A stretch of DNA of 7,772 bases, taken from positions 1-7,772 of the forward strand of contig JAFAZB010000382.1 in assembly GCA_019240015.1 (NCBI GenBank), in the 5' to 3' direction. The stretch's first letter is position 1. Every line of letters starts with the position of its first letter. Source of the DNA: Solirubrobacterales bacterium (GTDB lineage: Bacteria; Actinomycetota; Thermoleophilia; Solirubrobacterales; Solirubrobacteraceae). Below the pieces are notes generated by a model, which saw nothing but the letters and a program-made list of their open reading frames with translations, was not told the DNA's origin and made no database searches. The translations under genes were made by a program, and so were the position numbers. Of the stretch, positions 6,048 to 7,772 are shown in pieces.

Positions 6048-6530
6048 CTAATACTCTCTTTTCTTGACCACCCTGGCTGGGACGCCTGCGGCGATCGAGA
6101 ACGGGGGGATGCGGGTGGTCACGACGGAGTTCGCGCCGATCACGCACCGCTCGCCGATCGTGACGCCGCTGGTGATCACGACGTTGGCGCCGCACCACAC
6201 GTTGTCGCCGACGCGAGTGGGGCCCTTGCTCGTGAAGCCCTGCCACGGTACCGGTCTGCGCGGGTCGTCGAAGCGGTGTGAGGCGTCGCTGATGAAGCAG
6301 CCGTTGGCGAACATGCAGTGGTCGCCGATCTCCACCAGCTCGAGCGAGGCGACCATCACGCCCAGGTTCAGGAAAGTGCCCTGGCCGATCCGGATCCGGG
6401 CCGAGTCGGGCGCGGTCAGCCATACGCCCGGCTCGAGCAGCGTGTGGGCGCCGATCTCCAGCCGTCCCTCCCGGAGCGCCTCGAGCACGTTGCCGTGAAG
6501 CGGCCAGCGCGCGAACGCCCCGCGGCGCAT
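6048..6530 (-). CDS. Left-handed beta-helix (hexapeptide-repeat) acyltransferase
   Basis: Probable O- or N-acetyltransferase of the LbH superfamily (maltose/galactoside O-acetyltransferase and WbbJ-like), which act on sugars or surface polysaccharide precursors as trimers using acyl-CoA. Hexapeptide repeats run through LEIGAHTLLEPG (24-35), ARIRIGQGTFLNLGVMVAS (44-62), LVEIGDHCMFANGCFIS (65-81) and TRVGDNVWCGANVVITSGVT (105-124). The typical C-terminal coil IPPFSIAAGVPARVVKK (141-157) follows. H85 in SDASHRFDDP is the likely catalytic histidine. ATG 6530 gives 160 residues. The frame upstream, back to about 6644 (LWAQKWRWYQRNSLPWNRAR and onwards), looks like genuine protein but offers no ATG, GTG or TTG. 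Only a CTG overlapping the upstream gene's stop (6644-6642) is available, so the true protein may be up to 38 residues longer. It is third in a minus-strand run after uvrA. Substrate unknown. Confidence 0.88.
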   Translation of the reverse strand: MRRGAFARWPLHGNVLEALREGRLEIGAHTLLEPGVWLTAPDSARIRIGQGTFLNLGVMVASLELVEIGDHCMFANGCFISDASHRFDDPRRPVPWQGFTSKGPTRVGDNVWCGANVVITSGVTIGERCVIGANSVVTTRIPPFSIAAGVPARVVKKREY

Positions 6531-6640
6531 CAGCTCCCAGTGGATCCGGGCTCGATTCCAGGGCAGCGAGTTGCGCTGATACCAGCGCCACTTCTGTGCC
6601 CACAGCCTGATCGAGGCGGGCGTCGATCGATCTGGGACGC

Positions 6641-7084
6641 TCAGGACACCACCAGGCGGAACACCGGGTGATCCGGCGCGATCCGGCGCAGCTCCTCCTC
6701 GCTCGAGTCCGCCCCGACGCCGCCGAAGAAGGCCCCCACCTCCCAGCTCCAGCGCCGCAGGTACTCGCGCAGCAACGGCGACTTGTCCTCGTCGGCCAGC
6801 TCGGTCGCGGTGAACTCCCGCACACGCCGCCCGAGGAGCAGCCGCCCGCGACCGCTGACCCTGAGGTTGCGGACCCACTGCGTGTGGCCTCGCGGCGCGA
6901 CCAGGTACTCCCCACCCTCGAACGTCAGCAGGTTGACGGGCGTCCGTCGCCACTGGCCGGAGGTCCGTCCGCGGACCTCGAGGATGCGCGAGCCGCGCAC
7001 GTCGACGCCGGCGCGGGTGAGGCCCGCCACCAACCGGTTGAATACGTTCTTGGTGAACCAGCCCGGACGCTGATAGTGGGGCAT
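6641..7084 (-). CDS. Nitroreductase/deazaflavin (F420)-dependent oxidoreductase, Ddn family
   Basis: The 147-residue split beta-barrel protein belongs to the family typified by mycobacterial Ddn, which uses reduced coenzyme F420 to reduce quinones or nitro compounds. Family marks are the motif VRGRTSGQWRRTPVNLL (37-53) and the pair GGEYLVAPRGHTQWVRNLRVSG (split as 57-65 and 66-78), with the conserved Trp70, Asn73 and Leu74 of the F420 phosphate/deazaflavin site. The C-terminal IAPDHPVFRL (135-144) is also typical. Amphipathic N-terminal residues (YQRPGWFTKNVFNRLV) match the membrane-associated start of Ddn-type proteins. ATG 7084 is three bases after the uvrA stop, so the two are surely co-transcribed. 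The physiological substrate cannot be read from sequence. Its presence implies the host makes F420. Confidence 0.9.
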   Translation of the reverse strand: MPHYQRPGWFTKNVFNRLVAGLTRAGVDVRGSRILEVRGRTSGQWRRTPVNLLTFEGGEYLVAPRGHTQWVRNLRVSGRGRLLLGRRVREFTATELADEDKSPLLREYLRRWSWEVGAFFGGVGADSSEEELRRIAPDHPVFRLVVS

Positions 7085-7087
7085 CGT

Positions 7088-7772
7088 TCAGCGCGCCGTC
7101 GCCGCCGCTCGCCGACGGGACGCGGAGCGACCCGCTTTGGGCTGCGCCCGGCGAGCTCGGACGGGCAGCGCGTGCGCCAGGAACCACCCGGTGTAGGACT
7201 CGTCCACCGCCGCCACCTGCTCGGGGGTGCCGGTCGCAATCACCCTCCCTCCGTCCTCTCCTCCCTCGGGACCGAGGTCGATCAGGCGGTCGGCGACCTT
7301 GATCACATCCAGGTTGTGCTCGATCACGACGACCGAGTTGCCCGCCTCGACGAGCCGCTCGAGCACTTCGAGCAGCCGCTGGATATCGGCGAAGTGAAGG
7401 CCGGTGGTGGGCTCGTCGAGGATGTAGAGGGTGCTGCCGGTGGCCACCTTGCACAGCTCGGCCGCCAGCTTGACTCGCTGCGCCTCGCCGCCCGAGAGCG
7501 TGGTGGCGGGCTGTCCGAGCCGCATGTAGCCGAGCCCAACGTCGTTGAGCGTCTGCACCCGCCGCCGGATCTTGGGGATGTGGGCGAAGAACTCGAGCGC
7601 CTCCTCGATCGGCATCTCCAGCACGTCCGCGATCGTCTTGCCCTTGAAGCGCACCTCGAGCGTCTCCCGGTTGTAGCGCTTGCCGTGGCACTGCTCGCAC
7701 GGGACGTACACGTCGGGCAGGAAGTGCATCTCGATCTTGATCTGGCCGTCACCGCGGCACACCTCACAGCGG
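7088..7772 (-). CDS. uvrA: UvrABC excinuclease subunit A, C-terminal part (N-terminus beyond right edge)
   Basis: UvrA is the damage-recognition ATPase of nucleotide excision repair. 227 residues are visible and the frame is open to the window edge, so no start codon should be assigned here. The sequence begins inside the C-terminal zinc finger: CEVC (2-5), a 19-residue loop, then CEQC (25-28), followed by HGKRYNRETLEV. The second ABC ATPase half shows the signature LSGGEAQRVKLAAEL (92-106), Walker B LYILDEPTTGLH (115-126) with E120, and the switch His in VVVIEHNLDVI (H152). GPEGGEDGGRVIATGTP is the standard end of the ATPase domain. A Ser/Arg/Ala-rich basic tail of about 25 residues after GWFLAHAL is characteristic of actinobacterial UvrA. 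The stop lies three bases before the oxidoreductase ATG. Confidence 0.98.
   Translation of the reverse strand, partial: RCEVCRGDGQIKIEMHFLPDVYVPCEQCHGKRYNRETLEVRFKGKTIADVLEMPIEEALEFFAHIPKIRRRVQTLNDVGLGYMRLGQPATTLSGGEAQRVKLAAELCKVATGSTLYILDEPTTGLHFADIQRLLEVLERLVEAGNSVVVIEHNLDVIKVADRLIDLGPEGGEDGGRVIATGTPEQVAAVDESYTGWFLAHALPVRARRAQPKAGRSASRRRAAATAR

Noticed and set aside
5961..6281. 106-codon plus-strand ORF across the repeat region and the 3' end of the acyltransferase
   Set aside because: It runs antisense to conserved acyltransferase codons and its sequence shows no protein-like features.
6644..7700. 550-residue minus-strand frame covering uvrA, the oxidoreductase and the acyltransferase
   Set aside because: Only its last 160-200 residues are real acyltransferase. 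The rest is a shifted shadow of UvrA and the oxidoreductase, so it is not a fusion protein.
7088..7762. Complete 224-residue gene starting at GTG 7762
   Set aside because: The GTG is an internal Val codon in the CEVC zinc-finger motif of UvrA. The real gene continues past the right edge.

Overview
The window is a gene-dense, very GC-rich bacterial chromosome segment with strong G/C preference at third codon positions. Together with the F420-type deazaflavin oxidoreductase, it suggests an actinobacterium, possibly of the Thermoleophilia/Solirubrobacterales type. The taxonomic guess is inference only. I see no phage, transposase, CRISPR array, tRNA or rRNA. Most of the content is conserved housekeeping and accessory metabolism.

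Left block, minus strand (1-2142): a family 4 uracil-DNA glycosylase (1444-2142) is followed by a possible small membrane protein (1164-1376). Its stop overlaps the start of a membrane-anchored GGDEF protein (1-1167, running off the left edge). The GGDEF protein appears to continue into an HD-type domain, so it probably handles cyclic-di-GMP. A 118-bp divergent intergenic region (2143-2260) separates this block from the next.

Central block, plus strand (2261-5229): a compact pantothenate operon in the order Rossmann/DUF2520 gene, panC, panD, panB. The first two genes overlap by ATGA, panC and panD are 1 bp apart, and panB has its own good ribosome binding site after an 11-bp gap. PanB makes ketopantoate, PanD makes beta-alanine and PanC joins pantoate to beta-alanine. 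The missing step, reduction of ketopantoate to pantoate, has no panE here. The dinucleotide-binding DUF2520 protein at the head of the operon is the obvious candidate. A PhoU-like DUF47 protein follows on the same strand (5291-5917) without its usual Pit phosphate transporter.

Right block, minus strand (6048-7772): the C-terminal part of UvrA, then a Ddn-like F420-dependent oxidoreductase three bases downstream, then a left-handed beta-helix acyltransferase whose start is uncertain. This block converges on the DUF47 gene. The 130-bp gap between them (5918-6047) holds a strong long hairpin and a nested set of inverted repeats, the least explained piece of DNA in the window.

Most interesting points: the DUF2520 gene as the candidate ketopantoate reductase; a DNA sliding-clamp-type motif (QLGLF) at the extreme C-terminus of the uracil-DNA glycosylase; the palindromic repeats between the convergent genes; and the ATGA-coupled small membrane protein in front of the GGDEF sensor. 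I did not find convincing evidence of a wholly new system.
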